Source: Chromatiales bacterium (GTDB lineage Bacteria > Pseudomonadota > Gammaproteobacteria > Chromatiales > Chromatiaceae). From it: a stretch of 48,755 nucleotides of DNA. Positions 26,186 through 34,795 of the stretch are shown here, one piece after another (position 1 is the first letter of the stretch; the number at the start of each line of letters is the position of its first letter). The notes under the pieces were generated by a model. The model saw nothing but the letters and a program-made list of their open reading frames with translations, searched no databases and had not been told where the DNA came from. The position numbers and the translations under genes are program-made. The stretch lies in assembly GCA_030145425.1 (NCBI GenBank), contig JAQYVO010000195.1, positions 1-48,755 of the forward strand, read 5' to 3'.

Positions 26186-27403
26186 TCAGCGGTAGTTCAG
26201 AGACATGGCCTGGCGCACCTCGGCCAGGGTTTCCCCTGCCTGTTCTGCAGCTGCCTCGCATCCTTCGTCGATGATGGAGCGCACCAGATCGGGTTGGCCC
26301 TCGAACTGTCTTGCCCGCTCCTGCATGGGTTTCAGTTCCTCCAGAACCGCATCAATCACCGGCTGCTTGCAATCGATGCAGCCTATCCCCGCGGTGCGAC
26401 AACCCTCCTGGACCCAGGACTTCACCTCATCCGTCGAATAGATTTCATGAAACTGCCATACAGGGCATCGGGCAGGATCGCCGGGGTCCGTGCGTCGTAC
26501 CCTGTTGGTATCCGTGGGCATGGTCCGCAGTGCCTTTTCAATGCTCTCCGGGGTATCCCTCAGAGCAATGGTATTATTATAGGACTTGGACATTTTCTGG
26601 CCGTCAAGCCCCGGCATTTTGGAAGCCTTGGTCAACAACGGCTGGGGTTCGGGCAGAATCTGCCGGCCGCTCCCCTCCAGGTATCCCGACAACCGCTCCC
26701 GGTCATCGGTGGACAGGTTCTGCTGATTCTCCAGCAGCCTCCGGGCGGCTTCAAGGGCTTCCTGATCCCCCCGTTCCTGAAATGCTTTTCGCTGCTGGGA
26801 GAAAAGCTTGGCGGCTTTCTTCCCCATCTTCTTCTTCGCGATTTCCGCCAATGATTCGAAATTCGTCTCTCTACCGTAGATATGGTTGAACCGGCGCGCC
26901 ACCTCCCGCGTAAGTTCCACATGGGCCACCTGGTCTTCGCCCACGGGAACCAAGCCCGCCTTATAGACCAGGATATCAGCGGCCTGCAGCAGGGGGTAGC
27001 CGAGAAAACCATAGGTGGCGAGATCCCGCTCCTTGAGTTTTTCCTGTTGGTCCTTGTAGCTGGGCACCCGCTCCAACCACCCCAGGGGGGTAATCATGGA
27101 TAAAAGCAGATGCAGTTCGGCATGCTCCGGGATCCGGGACTGAATAAAGATCTTCGCTTTGGTCGGATCGATGCCGGCGGCGAGCCAGTCGATCACCATA
27201 TCCCAGATACTTTCCGGGATGATAGAGGGATCTTCATAGTGCGTGGTCAACGCGTGCCAGTCGGCCACAAAGAAATAACAGTCGTATTCGTGCTGGAGCT
27301 TCACCCAGTTCTTCAGCACCCCATGATGGTGGCCAAGGTGCAGACGCCCGGTAGGACGCATTCCTGAGAGTACACGGGCGTGCTGAGCGCGAACAAAGTT
27401 CAA
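26186..27403 (-). CDS. trpS: Tryptophanyl-tRNA synthetase
   Basis: Charges tRNA-Trp. The best start is TTG at 27401-27403 (LNFVRAQHARVLSGMRPTGR), with GAGGA 7 bp upstream; the open frame continues 26 codons further without family similarity and overlaps the upstream gene. This gives 405 residues, longer than E. coli TrpS (334) because of an insertion after residue 190 (IAKKKMGKKAAKLFSQQRKA and onward). That insertion is typical of a TrpS branch in many gammaproteobacteria. The HIGH-like motif is GRLHLGHHHG and the KMSKS motif is GQKMSKSYNN. Confidence 0.95.
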   Translation of the reverse strand: MNFVRAQHARVLSGMRPTGRLHLGHHHGVLKNWVKLQHEYDCYFFVADWHALTTHYEDPSIIPESIWDMVIDWLAAGIDPTKAKIFIQSRIPEHAELHLLLSMITPLGWLERVPSYKDQQEKLKERDLATYGFLGYPLLQAADILVYKAGLVPVGEDQVAHVELTREVARRFNHIYGRETNFESLAEIAKKKMGKKAAKLFSQQRKAFQERGDQEALEAARRLLENQQNLSTDDRERLSGYLEGSGRQILPEPQPLLTKASKMPGLDGQKMSKSYNNTIALRDTPESIEKALRTMPTDTNRVRRTDPGDPARCPVWQFHEIYSTDEVKSWVQEGCRTAGIGCIDCKQPVIDAVLEELKPMQERARQFEGQPDLVRSIIDEGCEAAAEQAGETLAEVRQAMSLNYR

Positions 27404-27413
27404 GAGACAGTCC

Positions 27414-28094
27414 TCAGTAGAGAAGGAAACGTATAAGCAGTTGAATCTGGTCTTTCGGCAGGGGTAACAGACCAAAAACAAAATTGGCTGCCGGAGACAG
27501 TATTGCGCCCAGCGTGCCAGTCACCAGCAGCACCACGATGATGATAAGACCATAGGGTTCCAGTTTCGAATATGCCAGGGACAATCTACCCGGCAGCAAA
27601 GAGTTGAGCACCCTGCCTCCGTCCAGCGGGAGAATCGGCATGAGGTTGAGCACCATCAGTACGGTGTTGATAAGAATACCCGCTCCACCCATCAGGATCA
27701 GCGGCGTGGCAATCCAGCCTGATACCGGCGCCAGGAATGCACCGGCCTGAATCAAGAGCGCCCAGATCACTGCCATGATGAGGTTGGCCATCGGACCCGC
27801 GAGCGCCACCAGGGCCATGTCCCGCCTGGGGTGGTTGAGCTGACGCCAATTGACCGGCACCGGCTTGGCCCAGCCGAAAACGAATCCTGTCAACATGGTG
27901 AGGAGGGGAACCAGCACAGTGCCCACAGGATCTATGTGGCGAAGGGGATTTAAGGTCACCCGTCCCAGCATCTTTGCAGTTGCGTCCCCCAGCCGGTTGG
28001 CCATCCAGCCATGAGCAGCCTCGTGTACGGTAATAGCCAGCAACACGGGGAGCACGAATACCGAGACTTTCTGCAGCGTTGTGAGTCCTTCCAT
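27414..28094 (-). CDS. Site-2-protease-family membrane metallopeptidase (M50)
   Basis: Polytopic inner-membrane protein, 226 residues, with the zinc motif HEAAH (H24, E25, H28) in the first helix and the third-ligand region NLMPILPLDGGRVL near residue 170. The family cuts within membranes; this short form lacks the PDZ domain of RseP. It regularly sits between yciO and trpS in gammaproteobacteria, but its substrate is unknown. It starts 8 bp after the yciO stop. Confidence 0.9.
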   Translation of the reverse strand: MEGLTTLQKVSVFVLPVLLAITVHEAAHGWMANRLGDATAKMLGRVTLNPLRHIDPVGTVLVPLLTMLTGFVFGWAKPVPVNWRQLNHPRRDMALVALAGPMANLIMAVIWALLIQAGAFLAPVSGWIATPLILMGGAGILINTVLMVLNLMPILPLDGGRVLNSLLPGRLSLAYSKLEPYGLIIIVVLLVTGTLGAILSPAANFVFGLLPLPKDQIQLLIRFLLY

Positions 28095-28102
28095 CGCGCG
28101 GA

Positions 28103-28738
28103 TTATACCTGAGGCTGTCTGTCGAACATGGATATATTCCCTTTGCCGACCCGGATGACCTCGGGTATCTCCTCCTCCATGCTGATGACCGTCGTCGGTT
28201 CAAAGCCGCAATATCCTCCGTCTATGACCAGGTCCACCTCGTGACCCAGGATGTCTCTCATCTCATAGGGGTCCGTCAACGGCATGTCCTCACCCGGCAG
28301 AATGAGCGTGGAACTCATTAAGGGTTCTCCCAGGTTTTCCAGTAGCGCCTGCGTGATCCGGTTGTCGGGAACCCGGATGCCGATGGTTTTCCGCTTTGCA
28401 TGCTGCAGCCTTCTGGGAACCTGTTTAGTGGCCTTGTGGATGAAGGTGTAGGGTCCCGGGGTCAGCGACTTCAACATCCTGTAGTGCTGATTATCGACCT
28501 TCGCATACGCGGCGATTTCCGACAGGTCCCGGCAAACCAGGGTAAAGTTGTGCTTTTCATCGAGTTTGCGGATCCGGCGAATGCGCTCCATGGCCCCCTT
28601 GTCGCCAATCCGGCAGCCAAAGGCGTAACTCGAGTCGGTGGGATAAACAATCAATCCCCCTTGGTCGACAATTTCCACAACCTGCCGGATCAGTCTGATC
28701 TGGGGATCTTCCGGATGAATCTGGAAAAACTGGGCCAT
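28103..28738 (-). CDS. yciO: Sua5/YciO/YrdC-family protein YciO
   Basis: Member of the family that makes threonylcarbamoyl-AMP for tRNA t6A. YciO is a paralogue of TsaC whose own role is poorly settled. I start at ATG 28736-28738 (MAQFFQIHPEDPQIRLIRQA-like opening), 211 residues. Family motifs are GGLIVYPTDSSYAFGCRIGD, KHNFTLVCRDLSEIA, GPYTFIHKATKQVPRRL and IGIRVPDN. The context next to rnmA matches E. coli yciV-yciO. Confidence 0.92.
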   Translation of the reverse strand: MAQFFQIHPEDPQIRLIRQVVEIVDQGGLIVYPTDSSYAFGCRIGDKGAMERIRRIRKLDEKHNFTLVCRDLSEIAAYAKVDNQHYRMLKSLTPGPYTFIHKATKQVPRRLQHAKRKTIGIRVPDNRITQALLENLGEPLMSSTLILPGEDMPLTDPYEMRDILGHEVDLVIDGGYCGFEPTTVISMEEEIPEVIRVGKGNISMFDRQPQV

Positions 28739-28845
28739 TGGGGCACCGCGTCCTGAAACCGCTACAAAAAAACCGATATCATACACGCAGCGACCCTGCC
28801 GGGGTGCAAAAAGATCTGGAAATTAATACGCACACCTCAGAAAGC

Positions 28846-28925
28846 GTAGCCTGCGTTGAGCGAAGCGAAACGCGGGGATAAAAACCTCGATTTAACCCGT
28901 GTTTCGCAAGCTCAACACAGGCTAC
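28846..28925. repeat. GTAGC-family palindromic repeat, copy 2
   Basis: From GTAGCCTGCGTTGAGCGAAG to CGCAAGCTCAACACAGGCTA, ending GGCTAC; the arms are complementary with mismatches. It fills much of the 201-bp gap between rnmA and yciO, and may separate their transcripts. Confidence 0.8.
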
Positions 28926-28939
28926 CAACTGGGGGGGTA

Positions 28940-29797
28940 TCAGGCGTCTGCAGGGGGTAACTCGAGCCGCCAACCGTCCCAAATTGGCGTGGTGCCGATC
29001 GGCAGCAGCGGCATTCGGCCCAGTTTGATCCAGGAGAGATCGGGGCCGTGGTAGTCGGACCCGACAGAGGCCAGCAGGCCGAAATCCCGGGCCAGGGCCG
29101 CCATCTTGAACACATCGTCACGGCTGTGACTTCCGGAAATCACCTCTAGACCTTCACCACCGGCGATTCGAAACTGATCCAGCAGTTTGCGCAGGCGGGT
29201 TCGTGTAAGGCGGTATCTTGCGGGGTGAGCCAGCACGGCCTGCCCCCCGGCATCGAGAATCCAGGAAACCGTGTCTTCCAGAGATGCCCACTGTCCGGGG
29301 ACATGCCCTGGTTTCCCCGCGACCAGGAAACGTTTGAACACCTTTCGCACGTCCCGCGCCTGTCCCTGATCCACCAGAAAACGGGCAAAATGGGTGCGAC
29401 TCACCAGCCCTCCGCTGGAATAAGCCCGGGCACCCTCATATGCACCCGCTATACCGGCTTTTTCCAGGCGCCTGCCAATCTCTTCGGCACGCCAGTCCCT
29501 GAATCTTCGCAACTCCCGGAGACCCTGCTGCAATGTCTCACGATCCGGATCTATACCGAGTCCCAGGACATGGATAACCCGGGATTCCCATGTCACGGAT
29601 ATCTCAACGCCGGCAATCAGCACCATGTCCTGGCGGATGGCTTCCCGGGAGGCCTCAGAGAGCCCACCGGTGGTGTCGTGATCCGTCAGGGCAATGGCCT
29701 TCACGCCCGCCTGTGCAGCACGCTGAATCAATTCCGAAGGCGTCAGTGTGCCATCCGAAGCAGTGGAATGGGTATGCAAGTCGTAGACTTCGTACAT
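28940..29797 (-). CDS. rnmA: PHP-domain 5'-3' exoribonuclease/phosphoesterase RnmA (YciV)
   Basis: PHP-superfamily metal phosphoesterase; in E. coli RnmA (RNase AM) trims 5' ends of 5S and 23S rRNA. It has 285 residues from ATG 29795-29797, just before the metal motif YDLHTHSTASDG. Later metal ligands are LTDHDTTGG, LAHPARYRLT, SGSHSRDD and SVGSDYHGPD. The start at 29797 is divergent from the unknown gene at 29815, with 17 bp between the starts, so their promoters must overlap or lie in each other's coding DNA. Confidence 0.93.
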   Translation of the reverse strand: MYEVYDLHTHSTASDGTLTPSELIQRAAQAGVKAIALTDHDTTGGLSEASREAIRQDMVLIAGVEISVTWESRVIHVLGLGIDPDRETLQQGLRELRRFRDWRAEEIGRRLEKAGIAGAYEGARAYSSGGLVSRTHFARFLVDQGQARDVRKVFKRFLVAGKPGHVPGQWASLEDTVSWILDAGGQAVLAHPARYRLTRTRLRKLLDQFRIAGGEGLEVISGSHSRDDVFKMAALARDFGLLASVGSDYHGPDLSWIKLGRMPLLPIGTTPIWDGWRLELPPADA

Positions 29798-29814
29798 AGA
29801 GGTATTGTATCCCG

Positions 29815-30624
29815 GTGATGCCGCAGAAGCAGACGAACCGTGTGATGGCTGATAGAATCCGCTACATGATAGTACCTCCATCGGATCTAAGCTGGTTTGC
29901 CGAAAAGCTTGCAGAGACCATCCAGGTGATCAGTGATGCCTGGAGCGACAGCGGAGCGGTCGTGTCCAACGACGAGGCCTCGCCCCAACTGCTCCAGGAG
30001 GCACTACAGGAACTTATCCAGGTACTTCAGACACAGGTCCCGGGTGGTGCTCTCGATGAGTATCCGGCTAATAACCAGGCGGAAGTGGTCGATGTCAACG
30101 AGCTGGGCGATTACGGCTTGCACATGCTTTTGGAACTGTATCAAATGGCCACGGATCTGGGACTTGATGAGCAGTTGGAATCATTGGAACAGTTGTCTTT
30201 GTCCCTCTCCTTATGGATCGTCGAGAAAGAGGGAGAGCTTGGCACCATCGATCTGGTTGTCAACAGCCTGGCACGCGTCGCCAATCATTGCGCAGACCTG
30301 GCGAGCCTGGAGCGTCTATTTTTCATCATGGGAGAGATCCTCGACGCCATACCGCCTCTCTCCCCGGAGGAACTGCTGGACCAGTCCGGCCTCCACCCCA
30401 GTCAACTGCTGCTTTTGAACCGTGCCATCGTGGCGACACGCACCCTCACTCCCAGACTGATGGAAATCGCCTATACCGATGTTTCAGAGCTTCTGCCCGA
30501 TGAAGCTCAGAGGTTCTTCAGCGAAGGGATGGAACAGATCGAAATTCAGAATTATCCAGACGCTGTCCGGGAAGTGATCGAAAATTATTATTGTAAATGG
30601 CCATCTTCGAAAACCCTGCATTGA
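29815..30624 (+). CDS. Unrecognised helical protein
   Basis: I do not recognise this 269-residue product. It is rich in Leu and Glu, largely helical by eye, with no signal peptide, membrane segment or cysteine motif. Repeated features are LLQEALQELIQVLQ, GLHMLLELYQMATDLGLDEQ and LESLEQLSLSLSLWIVEKEG, which look like amphipathic helices. The start is uncertain: GTG 29815, ATG 29818 or ATG 29845 (MADRIRYMIVPPSD). It lies 10 bp before yciB and opens the rightward run unknown-yciB-yciI. A soluble scaffold or adaptor is possible; no function is claimed. Confidence 0.7.
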   Translation: MMPQKQTNRVMADRIRYMIVPPSDLSWFAEKLAETIQVISDAWSDSGAVVSNDEASPQLLQEALQELIQVLQTQVPGGALDEYPANNQAEVVDVNELGDYGLHMLLELYQMATDLGLDEQLESLEQLSLSLSLWIVEKEGELGTIDLVVNSLARVANHCADLASLERLFFIMGEILDAIPPLSPEELLDQSGLHPSQLLLLNRAIVATRTLTPRLMEIAYTDVSELLPDEAQRFFSEGMEQIEIQNYPDAVREVIENYYCKWPSSKTLH

Positions 30625-30634
30625 GACCAAATCG

Positions 30635-31186
30635 ATGAAAATTCTGGCAGACTTCTTCCCCATACTGCTATTTTTTCTGGCCTATCAGATATACGACATC
30701 TATGTCGCTACCGCTGCGGCCATCGTAGGCTCCTGCCTTCAGGTTGGCTATTTCTGGTTCAGGAACCACCGGGTGGAAAAAATGCACCTGGTGACTCTTG
30801 CCCTGCTTATCCTGTTTGGCGGACTTACACTCATATTGCGCGATCCGCTGTTCATCAAGTGGAAACCCACCGTGGTGAACTGGCTTTTTGCGGTGGTGTT
30901 CCTCGGGTCTCACGTCATCGGGGATAAGACCATCGTGGAGCGTATGATGAGCCATGCGGTAACGCTTCCCACGGAGATCTGGGTGCGATTGAACGCCGCA
31001 TGGTCACTGTTCTTTATTGCCAGCGGGATACTCAACCTCTACGTCGCCTTCAACTACCCGGAAGCTACCTGGGTCAATTTCAAGCTGTTCGGCTTACTGG
31101 GTCTGACCATGGTATTTGTTGTACTTCAGGCCCTCTACATGGCACGTCATATACAGGAACAGGACACTACCCCGGAGGAATCCTGA
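30635..31186 (+). CDS. yciB: Inner-membrane septation protein A (YciB/IspZ)
   Basis: Inner-membrane protein of 183 residues with about five helices, linked in E. coli and Shigella to cell envelope and septation, with contacts to elongasome and divisome proteins. The opening MKILADFFPILLFFLAYQIY, RVEKMHLVTLALLILFGGLT, KWKPTVVNWLFAVVFLGS, and RLNAAWSLFFIASGILNLYV are characteristic. A short charged tail ends it. It is coupled directly to yciI (TGAATG). Confidence 0.95.
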   Translation: MKILADFFPILLFFLAYQIYDIYVATAAAIVGSCLQVGYFWFRNHRVEKMHLVTLALLILFGGLTLILRDPLFIKWKPTVVNWLFAVVFLGSHVIGDKTIVERMMSHAVTLPTEIWVRLNAAWSLFFIASGILNLYVAFNYPEATWVNFKLFGLLGLTMVFVVLQALYMARHIQEQDTTPEES

Positions 31187-31486
31187 ATGTATTACGCAAT
31201 TATGGGCATGGATCGTGAGGAAAGCCTGGAGGCCCGCCGCCAGGCGAGGCAGGAGCATCTGAACAGACTGAATGTCCTCATGGACGAAGGCCGGTTGCTG
31301 CTGGCGGGGCCGCATCCGGCAATCGACAGCGAAGACCCGGGTGCGGCGGGATTCACCGGTTCCCTGATCGTAGCCGAGTTTTCCGACCTGGAACAGGCCA
31401 AGGCCTGGGTGTCGGAAGATCCCTATACGGTTTCAGGCGTCTTTTCCAGCGTGACGGTCAAACCCTTCAATAAGACCCTGCCCTGA
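31187..31486 (+). CDS. yciI: YciI-like protein
   Basis: A 99-residue protein of the YCII family (ferredoxin-like fold with a His-Asp pair, activity unsettled). Family features are MYYAIMGMDREESLEARRQA, MDEGRLLLAGPHPAID, the G-P-H motif of the presumed active site, and AKAWVSEDPYTVSGVFSSV. The ATG directly follows the yciB stop, with GGAGGA inside the end of yciB. Confidence 0.93.
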   Translation: MYYAIMGMDREESLEARRQARQEHLNRLNVLMDEGRLLLAGPHPAIDSEDPGAAGFTGSLIVAEFSDLEQAKAWVSEDPYTVSGVFSSVTVKPFNKTLP

Positions 31487-31532
31487 TATACCCACCAGTC
31501 AGACCAACCCGACAGTACCGTAAGGACCCTTA

Positions 31533-32399
31533 ATGAAGCCATTGACACCCGGCCGGATAGTTTCGATTTTCTGTTTATTCGCTATAGCGATGGGTTACGC
31601 CCATGCTGCCGATTCACCGGAACCGGAAGGCGCAAAGACCGACGCCAGAGAAAACACCGTTTTGGTTACCGTGAACGGCAGGGAAATTACCCAGGACCTG
31701 TATGCCGTTTACAATCGCAGCAAGCGCCAGGGTAATTCCGCGGGCAAACTCTCCGCAGAACAGCAGATGGCTGCGTTGAGTGAACTGATCAATTTTTCGC
31801 TTCTCGAACAGGATGCGGTGGACAACAAGCTGGAGAGACTTCCCGGTGTTGCCGCTCAACTCGAACTTGCACGCATGCGGGTGCTGGCGAATGCCGCCCT
31901 TGGAAATCATCTGATCGAGCATCAGATTACGGATGAAGCGCTGAAAGCCGCCTATGAGGCGAGCACCCAGACAGGGACGCTGATGGAGTTCAAGGTGAGA
32001 CACATACTTCTGAACTCACGATCGGATGCCAATAACGTCATCGAGAGACTGAATAAGGGTGAAGACTTCGCCACTGTGGCACGGGAGAGTTCCACCGACA
32101 CGTCGTCCAAACAGGGTGGAGACCTGGGCTGGCTGAGTCAGGGGCAGATGGATCCTGCGATAGAAAAAGCCCTGAAAGGCATGGAGGAGCACAGCTTTTC
32201 CATCACCCCGGTGCAAAGTACATTTGGCTGGCATGTACTGCTGCTTGAGGAAAGTCGCCCAGTGCCCCAACCCAGTTTTGCCGAAATGCGGGCCACTCTG
32301 ATAAGCGAGGGGCAGAAGGCGCAATTGGCGCAATACATCAGTGAGTTGCGGTCTAGAGCAGAGGTTAAATCGGCCACACCGTCCGCGCCCGGGGAGTAA
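31533..32399 (+). CDS. Periplasmic parvulin-type peptidyl-prolyl isomerase
   Basis: Exported chaperone/isomerase, 288 residues. Signal peptide at residues 1-25 (ends YAHAAD). An N-terminal SurA-like helical part is followed by a PpiC rotamase domain at about residues 150-255: KVRHILLNSRSDANNVIERL, STDTSSKQGGDLGWLSQGQM, and FGWHVLLLEESR. The arrangement suits PpiC/SurA-type folding helpers of the outer membrane or periplasm. AAGGA precedes ATG 31533. It is the last gene of the yciB run and converges on moaA. Confidence 0.9.
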   Translation: MKPLTPGRIVSIFCLFAIAMGYAHAADSPEPEGAKTDARENTVLVTVNGREITQDLYAVYNRSKRQGNSAGKLSAEQQMAALSELINFSLLEQDAVDNKLERLPGVAAQLELARMRVLANAALGNHLIEHQITDEALKAAYEASTQTGTLMEFKVRHILLNSRSDANNVIERLNKGEDFATVARESSTDTSSKQGGDLGWLSQGQMDPAIEKALKGMEEHSFSITPVQSTFGWHVLLLEESRPVPQPSFAEMRATLISEGQKAQLAQYISELRSRAEVKSATPSAPGE

Positions 32400-32422
32400 G
32401 GTGAAATCCTGATTATTCCCGG

Positions 32423-33403
32423 TCAACCCCCGGTCATGGACATGACACGCACGATCTGATCGGGTCGGGTATTGAATTCATGCTTCTCGGGCTTACGCGC
32501 GATCGCCTCAATGATCGCTTCCTTGATCCCGTCATCCGTTGTCCCCTGTCTCAGTAACGGTCTCAGCTCCAATTTATCCTCCTGGCCGAGACAAAGATAA
32601 AGGGTTCCCTCTGAAGAGAGTCTAACGCGGTTGCAACTCTCGCAGAAATGACGGGACATGGGCGTGATGAAGCCGATTTTAAGCCTCTTGCCCTTGACGC
32701 GAAGATACCTTGCCGGCCCGGCGCCCTTCATTTTGGAAGGCTCGAACTCGAACCTTCGCTCCAGAATCTGCCGGACCTTGTCCAGACTCACGTAGTTGTC
32801 CCTGGCATTCTGTCCGCCTGCACCTACGGGCATGGTCTCTATGAAACGAAGGGTAAACCTGTTCTCAATGCAAAAATCGACCATGTTGCCGACTTCTCCC
32901 AGATTGAAGTCCTTCATGACGACCATGTTGATCTTTACCGGGTGAATGCCTGCATCCCTGGCTGCCATCAGTCCTTCGATCACCCGGTCCAGGCTGCCAT
33001 TGGTAATTCTGCGAAACAATTCGGGGTCCAGAGAATCCAGGCTGACATTGATGCGTCCGATGCCCGCCTCCTTCAGTTCCCGGGCGCAGCCGGCAAGCCT
33101 GGAGGCATTGGTACTCATGGAGAGATCGCTGATGCCCGGCAATGCGCCGATACGGCTGACCATTTCCACGATATCCTGTCGAACCAGGGGTTCCCCGCCG
33201 GTAAGACGAATCTTGTCCACCCCAAGCTCGCTGAACAATCGGATCAGGCGTACATGCTCATCGAGCGCCAGCCTGTTCTGCGATTCCGTGAAATCCTTGA
33301 AACCCTTTGGAATACAATAGAAGCAGCGAAAATCGCAGCGGTCCGTCACGGAAAGCCGCAGGTATTCTACTTTACGTCCAAATGGATCTATCAGGTCAGC
33401 CAT
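32423..33403 (-). CDS. moaA: GTP 3',8-cyclase MoaA
   Basis: Radical-SAM enzyme for the first step of molybdenum cofactor synthesis. Start at ATG 33401-33403 (MADLIDPFGRKVEYLRLSVT), 326 residues. The SAM cluster is C23-x3-C27-x2-C30 in DRCDFRCFYC. The second cluster is CESCNRVR with a third cysteine 14 residues on. The C-terminal double glycine (MSMTGG) needed for activity is intact. The context beside nap, a molybdenum enzyme operon, is meaningful: NapA needs this cofactor. Confidence 0.97.
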   Translation of the reverse strand: MADLIDPFGRKVEYLRLSVTDRCDFRCFYCIPKGFKDFTESQNRLALDEHVRLIRLFSELGVDKIRLTGGEPLVRQDIVEMVSRIGALPGISDLSMSTNASRLAGCARELKEAGIGRINVSLDSLDPELFRRITNGSLDRVIEGLMAARDAGIHPVKINMVVMKDFNLGEVGNMVDFCIENRFTLRFIETMPVGAGGQNARDNYVSLDKVRQILERRFEFEPSKMKGAGPARYLRVKGKRLKIGFITPMSRHFCESCNRVRLSSEGTLYLCLGQEDKLELRPLLRQGTTDDGIKEAIIEAIARKPEKHEFNTRPDQIVRVMSMTGG

Positions 33404-33543
33404 ACAGGGTACCCAGGGTGTATTCTCGGATTTTTCTCTCTTGTCGCCAAGAATGCAATAGCCTGATAGCCAATCGGCTGTCAGGCCATGAGACAATTCA
33501 GGCATTACGCTGGATTTATTTACCCGGATGGTGCAACTCCGGC

Positions 33544-33629
33544 GTAGCCTGGATGTAACGAAGTGAAATCCAGGGTTTAGCTTCCAGAAATCGAAAACCC
33601 GGATTTCGCTTGCGCTCCATCCGGGCTAC
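33544..33629. repeat. GTAGC-family palindromic repeat, copy 3
   Basis: From GTAGCCTGGATGTAACGAAG to CTTGCGCTCCATCCGGGCTA, closing with GGCTAC. The variant arm (TGGATG...CATCC) differs from copies 1 and 2. It lies between napC and moaA, and a TTTTTT stretch follows on the plus strand. Confidence 0.8.
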
Positions 33630-33651
33630 ATTTTTTATTTTCCGCAGAGAT

Positions 33652-34239
33652 TCAGCCCTCTCCCGGGCTATTCCAGATGGGATCGAACCCCTCCGGCAGC
33701 GAATGGGCGATGCCCTTGTGACAATCGATGCAGGTGTAGCTGGGTTCCTTGCCGTCTACGGCCTCCCAATAATAGGGATCATGGGCATCCGCGGCCCGTG
33801 ATTGCTGCTTATCCAGATCCATGGACTCAAACTTGTGGCAGTTGCGGCACTCCCGGGAATCGGTTTCCTTCATCGCCTTCCAGACACTCTGCGCCAGAAC
33901 CAGGCGCTTCGCCTCGAATTTTTCCGGGGAATCCACTTCACCCGTTATAAAATGGTGATACAACTCGTTGGAGGCCTGAATCTTACGCACAATCTTATAG
34001 ATCCAGGGCCTGGGTACATGACAATCCGGGCAGGTGGCCCGAACACCCGTCCTGTTGGTAAAGTGCACCGTCTCCTCCAACTCAGCATAGGGTGTTGCCT
34101 CCATCTCATGACAGGAGATGCAGAACTTCTCGGTATTGGTCAGATCCATGGTCCAGTTGAATCCACCCCAGAGAACGATACCCAATACGATCCCAAACAC
34201 CAGCAGACCTAAAAACCCCTTTTTTGCACCGCTAGTCAT
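33652..34239 (-). CDS. napC: Tetraheme quinol dehydrogenase NapC
   Basis: Membrane-anchored c-type cytochrome (NapC/NirT family) that passes electrons from quinol to NapB/NapA. It has 195 residues, one N-terminal helix (residues 8-28) and four CxxCH heme sites starting at Cys40, Cys70, Cys131 and Cys170. It is the last gene of napFDAGHBC. TAAGGA precedes the ATG. Confidence 0.96.
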   Translation of the reverse strand: MTSGAKKGFLGLLVFGIVLGIVLWGGFNWTMDLTNTEKFCISCHEMEATPYAELEETVHFTNRTGVRATCPDCHVPRPWIYKIVRKIQASNELYHHFITGEVDSPEKFEAKRLVLAQSVWKAMKETDSRECRNCHKFESMDLDKQQSRAADAHDPYYWEAVDGKEPSYTCIDCHKGIAHSLPEGFDPIWNSPGEG

Positions 34240-34322
34240 ATCACAATCCTTACTTCATCAAGCTGAATATTTCTTTAAGAATCCCCGGCACACTGTCCGG
34301 GGATTCAATCTAAACACAGATC

Positions 34323-34748
34323 CTATTTGGCCCCTTCGAAGGTGTTCTCCACCAAGGGTTCCGCACCGACCTGCGGTGCATGGCACTGGTTGCAGAAATA
34401 GCGGCGGTTGGCGACCGTCTTGGTTACGTTGCCGTCGCGGTCCGTATAGTGGGTATCACCTGCCTTAGGCGCCTTTTTCTGCTTATAGGTCTTTTCACTG
34501 TGGCAGTTCATGCAGGTATTCGCCCTGAGATCGATCTTGTCCTTGTCGATCTTATGGGGAATGACCGGCGGCTGTATCTTGTAGCTCCGTTCTATACCGC
34601 CTTGCACAACCAACTGTTCCTTTTTTACGGGCACCTTGGAGTCTTCCTCCAGATCCTGGCCCAGCCGCAGGGAATCAACGGCACCGGCAATGGCCCCACC
34701 AGTGAACATCACACAGACTGCTAAAAGGGTTACGATTCTCTTTTTCAT
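34323..34748 (-). CDS. napB: Diheme cytochrome subunit NapB
   Basis: Small electron-transfer subunit of periplasmic nitrate reductase. I start at ATG 34746-34748 (MKKRIVTLLAVCVMFTGGAI), preceded by GGAG, giving 141 residues; an upstream in-frame Met at 34766 is the alternative. There is a signal peptide, then CMNCH at 79-83 and CNQCH at 119-123, with distal His residues such as His65 in PVIPHKIDKD. It sits between napH and napC. Confidence 0.96.
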   Translation of the reverse strand: MKKRIVTLLAVCVMFTGGAIAGAVDSLRLGQDLEEDSKVPVKKEQLVVQGGIERSYKIQPPVIPHKIDKDKIDLRANTCMNCHSEKTYKQKKAPKAGDTHYTDRDGNVTKTVANRRYFCNQCHAPQVGAEPLVENTFEGAK

Positions 34749-34795
34749 CTCATTCTCCGTCATCAACTCTATCTGGAATAAACCGGGTTAGATTA

